This document shows, one piece after another, positions 7,038 to 15,299 of a DNA stretch of 39,360 bases. Position numbers and translations under genes: made by a program. The stretch lies in contig CANCGX010000007.1 of NCBI GenBank assembly GCA_947377725.1, positions 1 to 39,360 of the forward strand, written 5' to 3'. The first letter of the stretch is position 1. Each line of letters opens with the position of its first letter. This stretch comes from Actinomycetota bacterium (GTDB taxonomy: Bacteria; Actinomycetota; Actinomycetes; Nanopelagicales; Nanopelagicaceae). Under the pieces are notes generated by a model. That model did no database searches. It was not told the origin of the DNA and worked only from the letters and a program-made list of their open reading frames with translations.

Positions 7038-8390
7038 ATGAGTTCACCGGACGATTTAGATGCTGTTCAACACATCTATGAAGCACTTTTAAAACGTTGG
7101 CCTGAAACGCGAATTGAACCGTCGCTTGTTCGAATCGCTGCGCTGTGTGATGCGCTAGGTAGCCCTGAAAGTACTTATCCCGTCGTGCATATTGCTGGAA
7201 CAAATGGCAAGACCACGACTGCTCGGATGATTGATTCACTATTCACAGAACTTGGCTATCGCACGGGTCGCTATACAAGTCCGCACCTTGAGAGTTTCTT
7301 GGAACGAATTTCACTTAAAGGTGAACCCATTACTCCTGAAGGCATGATTGCGACATATAACGACATCGCACTTTATCTAGATCTCATTGATAGCCGACAG
7401 CCTCACCCAATATCTTTCTTTGAAGCAATGACAGCTCTTGCCTTCGTGGCCTTCGCTGAATTCCCCGTAGATATCGCAGTAATTGAGACGGGAATGGGAG
7501 GAGCCTGGGACGCTACAAATATTGTGGCAAGCCAAGTTTCGGTCATCACGCCAATTGGATTAGATCACACAGAATATCTTGGCGAAACATTGGAAGGGAT
7601 TGCTGAGACAAAAGCTGGAATCATCAAACCAGAATCTCATGTGGTTCTTGCTGCTCAACCAGTAGAAGTTGCAAAAGTCTTAACTGCAAAAATTCTTGAG
7701 AAAGCCGCGATTCCTTATCGCGAAGGTTTGGAATTCTCCGTTGCCCGCAGAGACATTGCAGTTGGCGGTCAACTTATTTCCGTAAATGGAATTCATGGTG
7801 AGTATTCAGATATTTTTGTACCACTTTATGGAGCACACCAAGCATCTAATGCGGCTGTCGCAATTGCGTCAGTAGAAGCATTTGCGGGTGTAAGACTTGA
7901 TGAAGAACTTGTCCGCCTCGCTTTTGCAAAAGTATCGTCACCAGGCCGTTGCGAAGTCCTTTACCGCGATCCCACCGTAATTGTTGATGCAGCGCATAAC
8001 CCACACGGCGCACATGCATTAGCTGCAACCATTTCAACAGAATTTGATTTCGAAACAGTTTTTGGTGTTTTAGCAATTTTGGGGGAGAAAGACGTTCATG
8101 GAGTCCTTCTTGAACTTGAACCTGTAATCGATCGCCTTGTTGTAACTCAAAATTCTTCTGACCGAGCACTGCCTGTGGAAGATTTATATGCTGCCGCTGT
8201 CGAAGTGTTTGGCGTGGAGAGAGTATTTAAAGAAGTAGACCTTCAGCGAGCCATAACTACCTCTATTGAGCAATGTACGTTGATTAACCAAACAAGTGAA
8301 GGTGTATCAGCAGTTCTAATAACTGGATCAGTAGTCACCGCAGGAGAATCTCGAGCAATTCTTCGCAGAATTGTGGAATCACGAGGATGA
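7038..8390 (+). CDS. folC: Bifunctional folylpolyglutamate / dihydrofolate synthase
   Basis: Adds glutamates to folates and probably joins dihydropteroate to glutamate, as in most bacterial FolC proteins. The Mur-ligase type P-loop GTNGKT is at residues 54–59, followed by RTGRYTSPHLESFLERI, typical of the family. DAAHNPHGA in the second domain (about 317–325) is the FolC/Mur-ligase C-terminal domain signature. Length 450 aa is standard. It begins 2 nt after the valS stop and overlaps the next gene by 4 nt (ATGA). One-carbon metabolism beside valS is frequent across bacteria. Confidence 0.95.
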   Translation: MSSPDDLDAVQHIYEALLKRWPETRIEPSLVRIAALCDALGSPESTYPVVHIAGTNGKTTTARMIDSLFTELGYRTGRYTSPHLESFLERISLKGEPITPEGMIATYNDIALYLDLIDSRQPHPISFFEAMTALAFVAFAEFPVDIAVIETGMGGAWDATNIVASQVSVITPIGLDHTEYLGETLEGIAETKAGIIKPESHVVLAAQPVEVAKVLTAKILEKAAIPYREGLEFSVARRDIAVGGQLISVNGIHGEYSDIFVPLYGAHQASNAAVAIASVEAFAGVRLDEELVRLAFAKVSSPGRCEVLYRDPTVIVDAAHNPHGAHALAATISTEFDFETVFGVLAILGEKDVHGVLLELEPVIDRLVVTQNSSDRALPVEDLYAAAVEVFGVERVFKEVDLQRAITTSIEQCTLINQTSEGVSAVLITGSVVTAGESRAILRRIVESRG

Positions 8391-8728
8391 GAATTTTGGG
8401 ATCTGCCGTCATCACGATGGAATCTTTAATTATGGGTTTTGCACTTTTGTTAGCAATGCAAGATCACGGCGCTCTCGCATTATCACTTGGCGGAGCATTA
8501 GCAGTTGCTTGTTTGTTAACGGCTGGCCTCATGAAGAAGAAAATTGGCTGGGTAGTTGGGTCACTCCTCCAAGTAGGGCTCATTGCCTACGGCGCTGTAG
8601 TTTCAACGATGTATTTCATCGGGGCCCTTTTTAGCTTTCTCTGGGCGACCGCCTACTTTCTCGGCCGTAAGGGCGAGGCAATTAGGGCGAAATTGATTGC
8701 TGAAAGAGAGCAAGAAAGCTCGATTTAA
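8387..8728 (+). CDS. DUF4233 family small membrane protein
   Basis: A 113-aa hydrophobic protein with about four transmembrane segments (near residues 5–24, 29–49, 53–72 and 74–94) and a charged C-terminal tail (GRKGEAIRAKLIAEREQE). It matches in position and character the DUF4233 proteins that lie between folC and ndk in many Actinobacteria; the family has no assigned function that I know of. The ATG overlaps the folC stop by 4 nt, so translation is coupled. There is no signal peptide cleavage site or cysteine pair to hint at function. Membrane location is inferred from hydrophobicity only. Confidence 0.8.
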   Translation: MRILGSAVITMESLIMGFALLLAMQDHGALALSLGGALAVACLLTAGLMKKKIGWVVGSLLQVGLIAYGAVVSTMYFIGALFSFLWATAYFLGRKGEAIRAKLIAEREQESSI

Positions 8729-8747
8729 GGGATTCCCGACAAGCCAA

Positions 8748-8753
8748 TAGAAT
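8748..8753 (+). promoter_or_regulatory. Leaderless promoter -10 box of ndk
   Basis: TAGAAT lies exactly 6 nt upstream of the GTG start at 8760, and no Shine-Dalgarno precedes the start. This also supports GTG at 8760 as the true start. Confidence 0.6.
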
Positions 8754-8759
8754 GCGGCA

Positions 8760-9206
8760 GTGACTACCCCAACGCACGTTCCTCAAGAAAGAACCCTTGT
8801 CCTGGTTAAGCCAGATGGAGTTCGCCGCTCACTGATTGGCGAAGTAATCGCCCGAATCGAGCGAAAAGGATATGCAATAGCTGCCGTTAAGACTGTTCAA
8901 CCAGATCGTGCAACTCTTGCGCTTCACTATGCAGAACACGAAGGTAAACCTTTTTATGAACCACTTCTTGAGTTCATGTTGTCTGGCCCAGTTGTCGCCA
9001 TCATTGCTGAAGGACATCGCGTTATCGAAGGTTTCCGTAAATTAGCAGGTACTACCGATCCAACAACTGCTGAAGCTGGAACCATTCGCGGGGATCTCGC
9101 ACGAGATCAAGGTACAAAGGTTGTTCAAAATATTGTGCATGGTTCAGATTCAGTTGAATCTGCTACACGTGAAATTGGAATTTGGTTCCCTGAGGTACAG
9201 AAGTAA
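8760..9206 (+). CDS. ndk: Nucleoside diphosphate kinase
   Basis: Transfers phosphate from ATP to other (d)NDPs through a phosphohistidine, balancing nucleotide pools. The phosphorylated histidine is His127 in NIVHGSDS, and the N-terminal ERTLVLVKPDGVRR and FYEPLLEFMLSGPVVA blocks are characteristic. At 148 aa it carries about 8 extra residues before the conserved core. The start is GTG at 8760, placed by the -10 box 6 nt upstream. The stop TAA shares one base with the mreB ATG at 9206 in the annotated form, linking it to the rod-shape operon. Confidence 0.96.
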   Translation: MTTPTHVPQERTLVLVKPDGVRRSLIGEVIARIERKGYAIAAVKTVQPDRATLALHYAEHEGKPFYEPLLEFMLSGPVVAIIAEGHRVIEGFRKLAGTTDPTTAEAGTIRGDLARDQGTKVVQNIVHGSDSVESATREIGIWFPEVQK

Positions 9207-10273
9207 TGAAAATGAGGAAGAGAGACGAGATGACTGAGAAGAAACCTTCACGCATGAATTTTATCGGGCGTGATATGGCCGTGGATCTTGGAACTGCAAA
9301 TACATTGGTCTATGTACGCGGTCGTGGAATCGTTCTTAACGAGCCTTCTGTTGTTGCAGTCAATCAAGATACCGGTGCAATCCTTGCCGTTGGAATTGAA
9401 GCCAAGCGCATGATTGGTCGTACTCCAGGCAACATCGTTGCAATTCGTCCACTCAAAGATGGTGTGATTGCTGACTTCGATACAACAGAGCGCATGCTTC
9501 GCTACTTCATTCAAAAAGTTCACAAGCGCCGCTACTTAGCAAAACCTCGTATTGTGGTTTGTGTTCCATCAGGAATTACAGGCGTTGAGCAACGTGCCGT
9601 TAAGGATGCAGGTTATGCAGCTGGCGCACGTAAGGTTTACATTATTGAAGAACCGATGGCAGCGGCTATCGGTGCGGGACTTCCTATCCACGAGCCAACA
9701 GGAAACATGGTTGTAGATATTGGCGGAGGAACCACAGAAGTTGCAGTTATTTCTCTCGGCGGAATAGTGACCGCGCTATCGATTCGTATCGGTGGAGATG
9801 AGCTAGACCAAGCAATTATTACGTGGGTAAAGAAGGAATACTCCCTTCTCCTAGGAGAACGCACAGCTGAAGAGATCAAAATGGCTATTGGTTCTGCGTA
9901 CAAGCTTCCAAACGAGCCTGATGCTGAAATTCGTGGTCGAGATCTCGCAACAGGTTTGCCTAAGGTCATTCAAGTTTCAGCTGAAGAAATTCGTAAAGCG
10001 CTCGAAGAGCCTGTAAATCAAATCGTGAATGCCGTAAAGAGCACCCTTGATAAGACTCCACCTGAGCTCGCAAGCGACCTCATGGATCGTGGAATTGTTC
10101 TTACTGGTGGCGGCGCACTTCTTCGCGGTCTTGATGAAAGACTTCGCCAAGAAACTGGAATGCCAGTTCACATCTGCGATCGACCATTGAATGCTGTTGC
10201 TGAAGGATCAGGAAAGTGCATCGAAGAATTCGAAGCACTCGAAAAGGTTTTGATTTCAGAACCTCGTCGTTAA
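9206..10273 (+). CDS. mreB: Rod shape-determining protein MreB (actin homologue)
   Basis: Actin-like ATPase that forms membrane-associated filaments guiding lateral wall synthesis. Phosphate-1 motif DLGTANT begins near residue 27, and the phosphate-2 motif DIGGGTTEVAVIS is near 172; GIVLTGGGALLRG near the C-terminus is the adenosine motif. The annotated 355 aa starts at an ATG overlapping the ndk stop (TAATG), but the family usually begins at a sequence like MNFIGRDMAVDLG, so an internal ATG at 9230 or 9254 may be the real start; none has a decisive ribosome binding site. First gene of the mreBCD-mrdA-rodA elongasome cluster. Confidence 0.96.
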   Translation: MKMRKRDEMTEKKPSRMNFIGRDMAVDLGTANTLVYVRGRGIVLNEPSVVAVNQDTGAILAVGIEAKRMIGRTPGNIVAIRPLKDGVIADFDTTERMLRYFIQKVHKRRYLAKPRIVVCVPSGITGVEQRAVKDAGYAAGARKVYIIEEPMAAAIGAGLPIHEPTGNMVVDIGGGTTEVAVISLGGIVTALSIRIGGDELDQAIITWVKKEYSLLLGERTAEEIKMAIGSAYKLPNEPDAEIRGRDLATGLPKVIQVSAEEIRKALEEPVNQIVNAVKSTLDKTPPELASDLMDRGIVLTGGGALLRGLDERLRQETGMPVHICDRPLNAVAEGSGKCIEEFEALEKVLISEPRR

Positions 10274-10309
10274 GCAGTGAATTTGTAACGACAAGGCAAG
10301 GAGACTCGT

Positions 10310-11269
10310 ATGGCACGTGGTGGGAGCAATCGTTCCAGACTCTTGCTTGTGACTCTCCTCGTCTCATCACTTTTACTTATCACTCTTGATTTGCGTGGCG
10401 TTAGTTTAATTTCAGGTTCTCGTAGCGTTACTCAAACTGTGTTGTCGCCAATACAAAAAGCAACCTCAGATATTTTTGGTCCAGTTGGACGTTTCATGAG
10501 CGATGTTAAAAACTTTGGAAAAACAAAGGCAGAGATAACCGATCTTCGAGCGGCTAATGCAAAATTAAAGAACCAAGCAATTCTAAATTCTGACATTAAA
10601 GGCCAACTAGCGCAGTTAAAGAAAGTCCTTGATCTCGCAGGGCGAGGAAGTTTCAAAGTTGCTTCTGCTCGAGTAATCGGAAGAGGATCAGCATCTACTT
10701 TTAGCCAGACAATAACTTTAGATGCAGGTTCCAGTAGCGGAATTCGCAAAAACATGACTGTTATCTCTGAAAATGGTTTAGTTGGTGTCGTTAAGGTAGT
10801 AACAACAAACTCATCGATTGTTCTTCTCATGAGTGACCCGACTTTCCGTATCGGAGTAAGAGTCGCAAGATCTCAAAGCATTGGAATTTTGAAAGGTGAA
10901 GGTGCAAATTCCTACACAGTTGAACTCTTGGATCCAGCTGGATCTTTAAAAGTTGGAGATTCGCTGATCTCAATTGGAAGCGATAACAATCGCCCTTACA
11001 TCCCTGGATTACCTGTTGGTGTTGTGACCAAGGTAGATCACACGACAACTCTGCTTACCCAGAGCGCCACCGTTAAGGCCTATAGCAATTTGAATGAATT
11101 GGGCATAGTTTCGGTGGTCGTCCAAGCGCCAACGACTGCTCCAAAGAAGCCTATAAATCCAACGCCAAACCCTACGGTCACCGTTTTAGTTACCCCGGCC
11201 CCGCTTCCGACTATTTCTGGGACTCCGGTTTCTACCCCTTCACCTTCAACAACGAAGGCTAAGAAGTGA
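10310..11269 (+). CDS. mreC: Rod shape-determining protein MreC
   Basis: Bitopic membrane protein that links MreB to PBP2 and the periplasmic wall machinery. One N-terminal transmembrane helix (about 10–27) is followed by a short coiled coil (about 65–95) and a beta-rich extracellular domain (about 105–270). The last 45 residues form a Pro/Thr/Ser-rich tail ending in TTKAKK, longer than the core family needs and probably unstructured outside the membrane. Start ATG has AAGGAG at 10298–10303, 6 nt spacing. The stop overlaps the mreD GTG by 4 nt (GTGA). Confidence 0.94.
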   Translation: MARGGSNRSRLLLVTLLVSSLLLITLDLRGVSLISGSRSVTQTVLSPIQKATSDIFGPVGRFMSDVKNFGKTKAEITDLRAANAKLKNQAILNSDIKGQLAQLKKVLDLAGRGSFKVASARVIGRGSASTFSQTITLDAGSSSGIRKNMTVISENGLVGVVKVVTTNSSIVLLMSDPTFRIGVRVARSQSIGILKGEGANSYTVELLDPAGSLKVGDSLISIGSDNNRPYIPGLPVGVVTKVDHTTTLLTQSATVKAYSNLNELGIVSVVVQAPTTAPKKPINPTPNPTVTVLVTPAPLPTISGTPVSTPSPSTTKAKK

Positions 11270-11787
11270 GTCCAGTTCGACTCGGTGTAAGTACTGCATT
11301 TTTATTCTTCGTCTTTGTTATTCAGGAATCCATTATTTCGCGCGTACATCTTCCAATCACTGGATTCTCTTTGTACCTTGCTGTTCTCATTTGTTTGATT
11401 GCACTTGAAGATAGAAACGGCGCAGTCGTTATGGGTTTCATCGGAGGGCTTGTTCTTGATCTCTCTCCAACATCCCAAAGTCCTTTTGGTCAGTGGGCGC
11501 TCATTTTTACAATTATTGGTTATGTCATTGCAAGCAATTTAGAAAGTATCGGTGATTTTACTTCTGAACCGATTTCTTTTGTTTTATTTATTGCAGCAGG
11601 CTCGGGAATATCTCTCGCAATTTATCTTGGAGTCGGTTTGATGCTCGGGGAAAACAGTGGATCACTTGGTCGGGCTATGGTTGTTGTATTTGGAAACTTT
11701 CTCTGGACGCTTTTATTCACGCCACTCTTCTTGCCAATTATTCGCAAAGTTCGTGAAATGACCCTTACCTCAAGGGAGCGCTTGTGA
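11266..11787 (+). CDS. mreD: Rod shape-determining protein MreD
   Basis: Small polytopic membrane partner of MreC, 173 aa, with five to six hydrophobic segments and the pattern GFIGGLVLDLSPTSQSPFGQWAL that is typical of MreD proteins. GTG start overlaps the mreC stop, and its own stop overlaps the mrdA GTG, so the three are translationally coupled. Identification rests on hydrophobic pattern and position; the family is poorly conserved in sequence. Confidence 0.9.
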   Translation: MSPVRLGVSTAFLFFVFVIQESIISRVHLPITGFSLYLAVLICLIALEDRNGAVVMGFIGGLVLDLSPTSQSPFGQWALIFTIIGYVIASNLESIGDFTSEPISFVLFIAAGSGISLAIYLGVGLMLGENSGSLGRAMVVVFGNFLWTLLFTPLFLPIIRKVREMTLTSRERL

Positions 11788-13883
11788 GTTCACAACGTTC
11801 TCGATTGAATCTTGTCATTGTTCAAACCCTCATCATTTCCTTAATGTTCGCGTTGCTAGGAAGACTTTTTTATCTGCAGGTAGCAAACACAACTGCTTAC
11901 AAAGATGCCGCTCTTTCGATTCAGAGCCGAGACATAATTACTCCTGCCTTACGTGGAGCCATCACTGATAGCAGCGGGCTTCCTTTGGCGATGGATCGTC
12001 CAGGACTTGCAATCACTGTTGACCGAAGCGTTATCGATAAACAACCAGATAAAGGTGTTGCGGTATTAACGCGGGTAAGCAATCTCTTGAAATTGCCTTA
12101 CGCGGATCTGTGGCAAGGCACTCGCTTATGCGGAGAACTGGCGATAGGAAAGCGTTCTGGTTGCTGGAATGGAACTAGATTCCAAGCAATTCCAATCACT
12201 AAGCAGGCTACCCAACCTCAAGCTCTTGTTATTCTTGAAAACTCAGACATTTATGCGGGCGTTAACGCCGAGACGGTTCCAGTCCGAAGTTATCCCTCCC
12301 TAGCTGGTGAGTTGCCCGTACACGTATTGGGGTATGTCGGCGGGGTATCCGAAGCTGATTTAACTGACCCAACTAAAGGTTTCTATCGCAATGAAAGTGT
12401 CGGAAAATCTGGCCTTGAATATATGTATGACGATTACTTGCGCGGAACACCTGGCATCAAAACGGTGATTGTTGATAGAAAAGAATCCGTTACTCAAACG
12501 TCGCAAAACACTCAGCCAATCCCTGGCGACAATTTGGTGACAAACATAAATGCAAGCCTTCAAGCAGCAACCGAGAAAGCGCTAAATCGAGCGGTTCTTA
12601 ATTCTCGCTCCATGGGATATCACGCTGATTCAGGTGCAGCCATCGTTCTTAATGTTAAGAGTGGTGCGGTTCTTTCAATGGCATCATGGCCAACATATGA
12701 CCCCAATATGTTTCAAAAAGGTCTGACAGTAAAACAAGCAAAAGATCTTTTCAGTGAAGCAACAGGAGTCCCAGCTCTTTCACGAGCAATTCAAGGAACG
12801 TACGCTCCTGCATCAACCTTTAAAGCGCTATCCGTTGTTGCTGCTTCAAAAGCCAAATACAGCTTGAATGCTTCCTACAAGTGTCCATCAACGGTGAAGA
12901 TTGGTAACCGCGTCTTCAAAAACTTTGAAGCAAAAAATGAAGGCACAATCAATATGGAACAAGCGATCGCAGTTTCTTGCGACACCATTTGGTACCAAAT
13001 TGCTTACGATGAATGGGTGCGCGACGGTGGCTTGAGTCCAAAGTCAAACCTCAAGGACTATTTCTTCTTGAACGCTAAGAATTTCGGAGTCGGGAAAAAG
13101 ACTGGAATCGATTTGCCAGGTGAATCAACCGGGCGTTTGCCAGATAGAAATTGGAAAGAAAATTATTGGAAAGCGAATAAGAATTTCTTTTGTAATTACC
13201 AAGCACGTGCTGCGAAGAAGGATTTAACGCCGTATTTAATTGCTATTGCCCATGAAAACTGCATTGATGGTTACATGCTTCGCGCTGGAGATGCAGTTAA
13301 CTTCTCGATTGGCCAAGGTGATACTTTGGTATCCCCACTTCAACTAGTGACTATGTACGCAGCAATTGCCAATGGCGGAACTCTTTATAAACCTCAAGTT
13401 GCAAGAGCTGTTGTTACGCCTCAAGGCAAAGTTGTAAAGGAATTTAAACCTGAAATAACTGGAAAGATTCCGGCAACTTCTTCAGATCTCGCTTTCCTTC
13501 ACAGGGCGCTTAGAGCTGTTGCTACTCGCGGCACAGGTGCGGGATTGTTTGCAAACTTCCCTGTGCAAGTGAGCGGAAAGACTGGAACTGGCCAAGTACT
13601 CGGGCGAAATACAAACGGCAGCGCGAAAGACGACACATCCTGGTTTGTTTCGTATGCGCCGAGCAATAAACCACAATACGCCGTGGTTATGATGGTGAGC
13701 CAAGGTGGTTTCGGAGCTGCGGCATCTGGCGGCGGCGTTAAAGATATTTACTCCGCGCTTTTTGGAGTTAAAGGCAATACCGTGGATCCCAAAGCTGCGA
13801 TATTTCCGTTAAGTGGTCCATCGTCTGCAATTCCAAAGATTGATACCAAGAGCGCAGTCGCTGCGAAAGGGGTTACAAAGTGA
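11784..13883 (+). CDS. mrdA: Penicillin-binding protein 2, elongation-specific transpeptidase
   Basis: Class B PBP that cross-links peptidoglycan during cell elongation with RodA. A single N-terminal membrane helix (about 8–32) precedes the dimerisation domain and the transpeptidase domain. The active-site motifs are complete: SxxK is STFK at 344–347, SxN is present as SCD at 398–400, and KTG is at 599–601. The SCD variant is a normal substitution in the elongation PBPs. Length 699 aa is within range, slightly long; a region near 455–500 (YFFLNAKNF…NFFCNYQARAAKKDLTP) contains extra loops. GTG start overlaps the mreD stop by 4 nt and its stop overlaps rodA in the same way. Confidence 0.95.
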   Translation: MSSQRSRLNLVIVQTLIISLMFALLGRLFYLQVANTTAYKDAALSIQSRDIITPALRGAITDSSGLPLAMDRPGLAITVDRSVIDKQPDKGVAVLTRVSNLLKLPYADLWQGTRLCGELAIGKRSGCWNGTRFQAIPITKQATQPQALVILENSDIYAGVNAETVPVRSYPSLAGELPVHVLGYVGGVSEADLTDPTKGFYRNESVGKSGLEYMYDDYLRGTPGIKTVIVDRKESVTQTSQNTQPIPGDNLVTNINASLQAATEKALNRAVLNSRSMGYHADSGAAIVLNVKSGAVLSMASWPTYDPNMFQKGLTVKQAKDLFSEATGVPALSRAIQGTYAPASTFKALSVVAASKAKYSLNASYKCPSTVKIGNRVFKNFEAKNEGTINMEQAIAVSCDTIWYQIAYDEWVRDGGLSPKSNLKDYFFLNAKNFGVGKKTGIDLPGESTGRLPDRNWKENYWKANKNFFCNYQARAAKKDLTPYLIAIAHENCIDGYMLRAGDAVNFSIGQGDTLVSPLQLVTMYAAIANGGTLYKPQVARAVVTPQGKVVKEFKPEITGKIPATSSDLAFLHRALRAVATRGTGAGLFANFPVQVSGKTGTGQVLGRNTNGSAKDDTSWFVSYAPSNKPQYAVVMMVSQGGFGAAASGGGVKDIYSALFGVKGNTVDPKAAIFPLSGPSSAIPKIDTKSAVAAKGVTK

Positions 13884-15043
13884 GTTCACTTAACAACTCG
13901 TTCCGTACCCGGTCTCGCACGGATTCCATTAGACGTAACCTTTCGGGATTTGATAAGTGGTTAACACTTGCCGTTCTTTTACTTCTGATCATGGGAACTC
14001 TTCTTGTATGGGCTGCGACTCGAACATGGTTTTCCTCCCAAGGATTAGATCCGCAGTATTACCTCAAAAGGCACGTCCTCAATATATTTATCGGCGTACT
14101 TCTCTCTTATGGCACTACCTTGATCGACTATCGACTCTTGCGCGCTTACACCCCAATCGTTTGGGGACTTGGCGTGTTGGGGCTAATTGCAGTTCTTATT
14201 CCAGGTGTTGGTTCAACCGTGAATGGTGCACGTGCATGGATTTCTTTCCCTGGTGGTTTTCAGGTGCAGCCTGCAGAACTTTCAAAAATTGCAATCATTG
14301 TTGGAATAGCGATGTTGCTCGCAGAAAAACGTGACATTGATGCAAATCCAACGGACAAAGATGTCTTGAAGGCGCTTGCGTTATCTGCGATTCCAATTCT
14401 TCTTATTTTGGTACAACCCGATCTAGGTACAGTCGTGATTATTAGTGCGGCCATTGTTGCCATTATTGCTGTCTCTGGAGCGCCAACGCGGTGGATTGTT
14501 GGACTATTGCTTCTTGCCGTACTCGGAGGATTTGTTGCCGTCAAGGCTGGAGTTGTGAGCGATTACCAAGTTAAAAGATTGACTGCATTTGTAGATCCGA
14601 GTGCAGATCCACAGCAAAGTGGTTATCAAATACGTCAATCACGAATAACAATTGGTTCTGGTGGATTCCTAGGAAAAGGCTTATTTAATGGACCACAAAC
14701 CAACGGCCGATTTGTTCCAGAACAACAGACCGACTTCATTTTCACGGTTGCAGGGGAGGAGTTAGGGTTCTTGGGAGCCGGATTTATTCTCGTGCTCTTC
14801 GCTGTGATTTTCCTACGCGCATTTATGATTGCCCGAAGGACGACGGATTTATTTGGTCGCCTTGTCTGCGTCGGCGTGATTGCCTGGTTCGCATTCCAAA
14901 CCTTTGAAAATGTTGGCATGTGCATGGGGCTTGTCCCAATGACTGGTGTGCCCCTGCCCTTTGTTTCCTATGGAGGCTCGAGCATGTTCGCCAATCTCGT
15001 AGGTTTTGGTCTCTTGCAAAACGTCCACGTTCGAAGTCGCTAA
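13880..15043 (+). CDS. rodA: Peptidoglycan glycosyltransferase RodA
   Basis: SEDS-family polymerase that makes glycan strands for the elongasome, working with PBP2 encoded just upstream. The 387-aa protein has about ten membrane segments. The family motif VPEQQTDFIF lies at 279–288 with the functionally important Asp285, and the C-terminal GVPLPFVSYGGSSM block is diagnostic. GTG start overlaps the mrdA stop by 4 nt. It is the last gene of the cluster; the next gene is 256 nt away. FtsW is an alternative for this family, but the pairing with PBP2 and mreBCD points to RodA. Confidence 0.94.
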   Translation: MSSLNNSFRTRSRTDSIRRNLSGFDKWLTLAVLLLLIMGTLLVWAATRTWFSSQGLDPQYYLKRHVLNIFIGVLLSYGTTLIDYRLLRAYTPIVWGLGVLGLIAVLIPGVGSTVNGARAWISFPGGFQVQPAELSKIAIIVGIAMLLAEKRDIDANPTDKDVLKALALSAIPILLILVQPDLGTVVIISAAIVAIIAVSGAPTRWIVGLLLLAVLGGFVAVKAGVVSDYQVKRLTAFVDPSADPQQSGYQIRQSRITIGSGGFLGKGLFNGPQTNGRFVPEQQTDFIFTVAGEELGFLGAGFILVLFAVIFLRAFMIARRTTDLFGRLVCVGVIAWFAFQTFENVGMCMGLVPMTGVPLPFVSYGGSSMFANLVGFGLLQNVHVRSR

Positions 15044-15079
15044 TCGTTACTTCAAACACGCTTAAATTTCTCCCAATTC

Positions 15080-15108
15080 TTGATTTTCCAACCCTTCTGC
15101 AATACTTA
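15080..15108 (+). promoter_or_regulatory. Candidate promoter of the RNase E/G gene
   Basis: TTGATT (15080–15085) and TACTTA (15103–15108) are 17 nt apart. The -35 is good, the -10 imperfect (last base A). If used, transcription starts near 15115 and leaves a leader of about 185 nt. Confidence 0.3.
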
Positions 15109-15112
15109 ACCC

Positions 15113-15299
15113 AGCGTTCGCGCTTGCAGTAGATCGAGTGGCCCCCTCCGGGTGAGGCCTTAATAGCTCAGATTGCATCCGATGCTAAATTTTTAAGAGT
15201 AATTTCATAAAGATTTTGTACGAGCACCGCTTCGCATTTAAAGGTGTGAGGCCTAAACGAAGTATCAGTACGTGGGATACATGAAAAGGATTTGATCTT
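15113..15299 (+). other. Structured leader region before RNase E/G
   Basis: The space between rodA and the RNase E/G gene holds no ORF of note. It has a UUCG tetraloop hairpin (AGCG-TTCG-CGCT, 15113–15124), a GC-rich imperfect hairpin with GGCC arms and an internal CCC-TCC-GGG stem (about 15141–15160), and a GCACC/GGTGT pairing (about 15224–15246). E. coli rne is autoregulated through its 5' leader; a similar role here is only an inference. Confidence 0.35.

Noticed and set aside
8371..8634. 87-aa ORF in another frame over the folC/DUF4233 junction
   Set aside because: It overlaps both real genes; the DUF4233 frame has coupled start and membrane-protein pattern.
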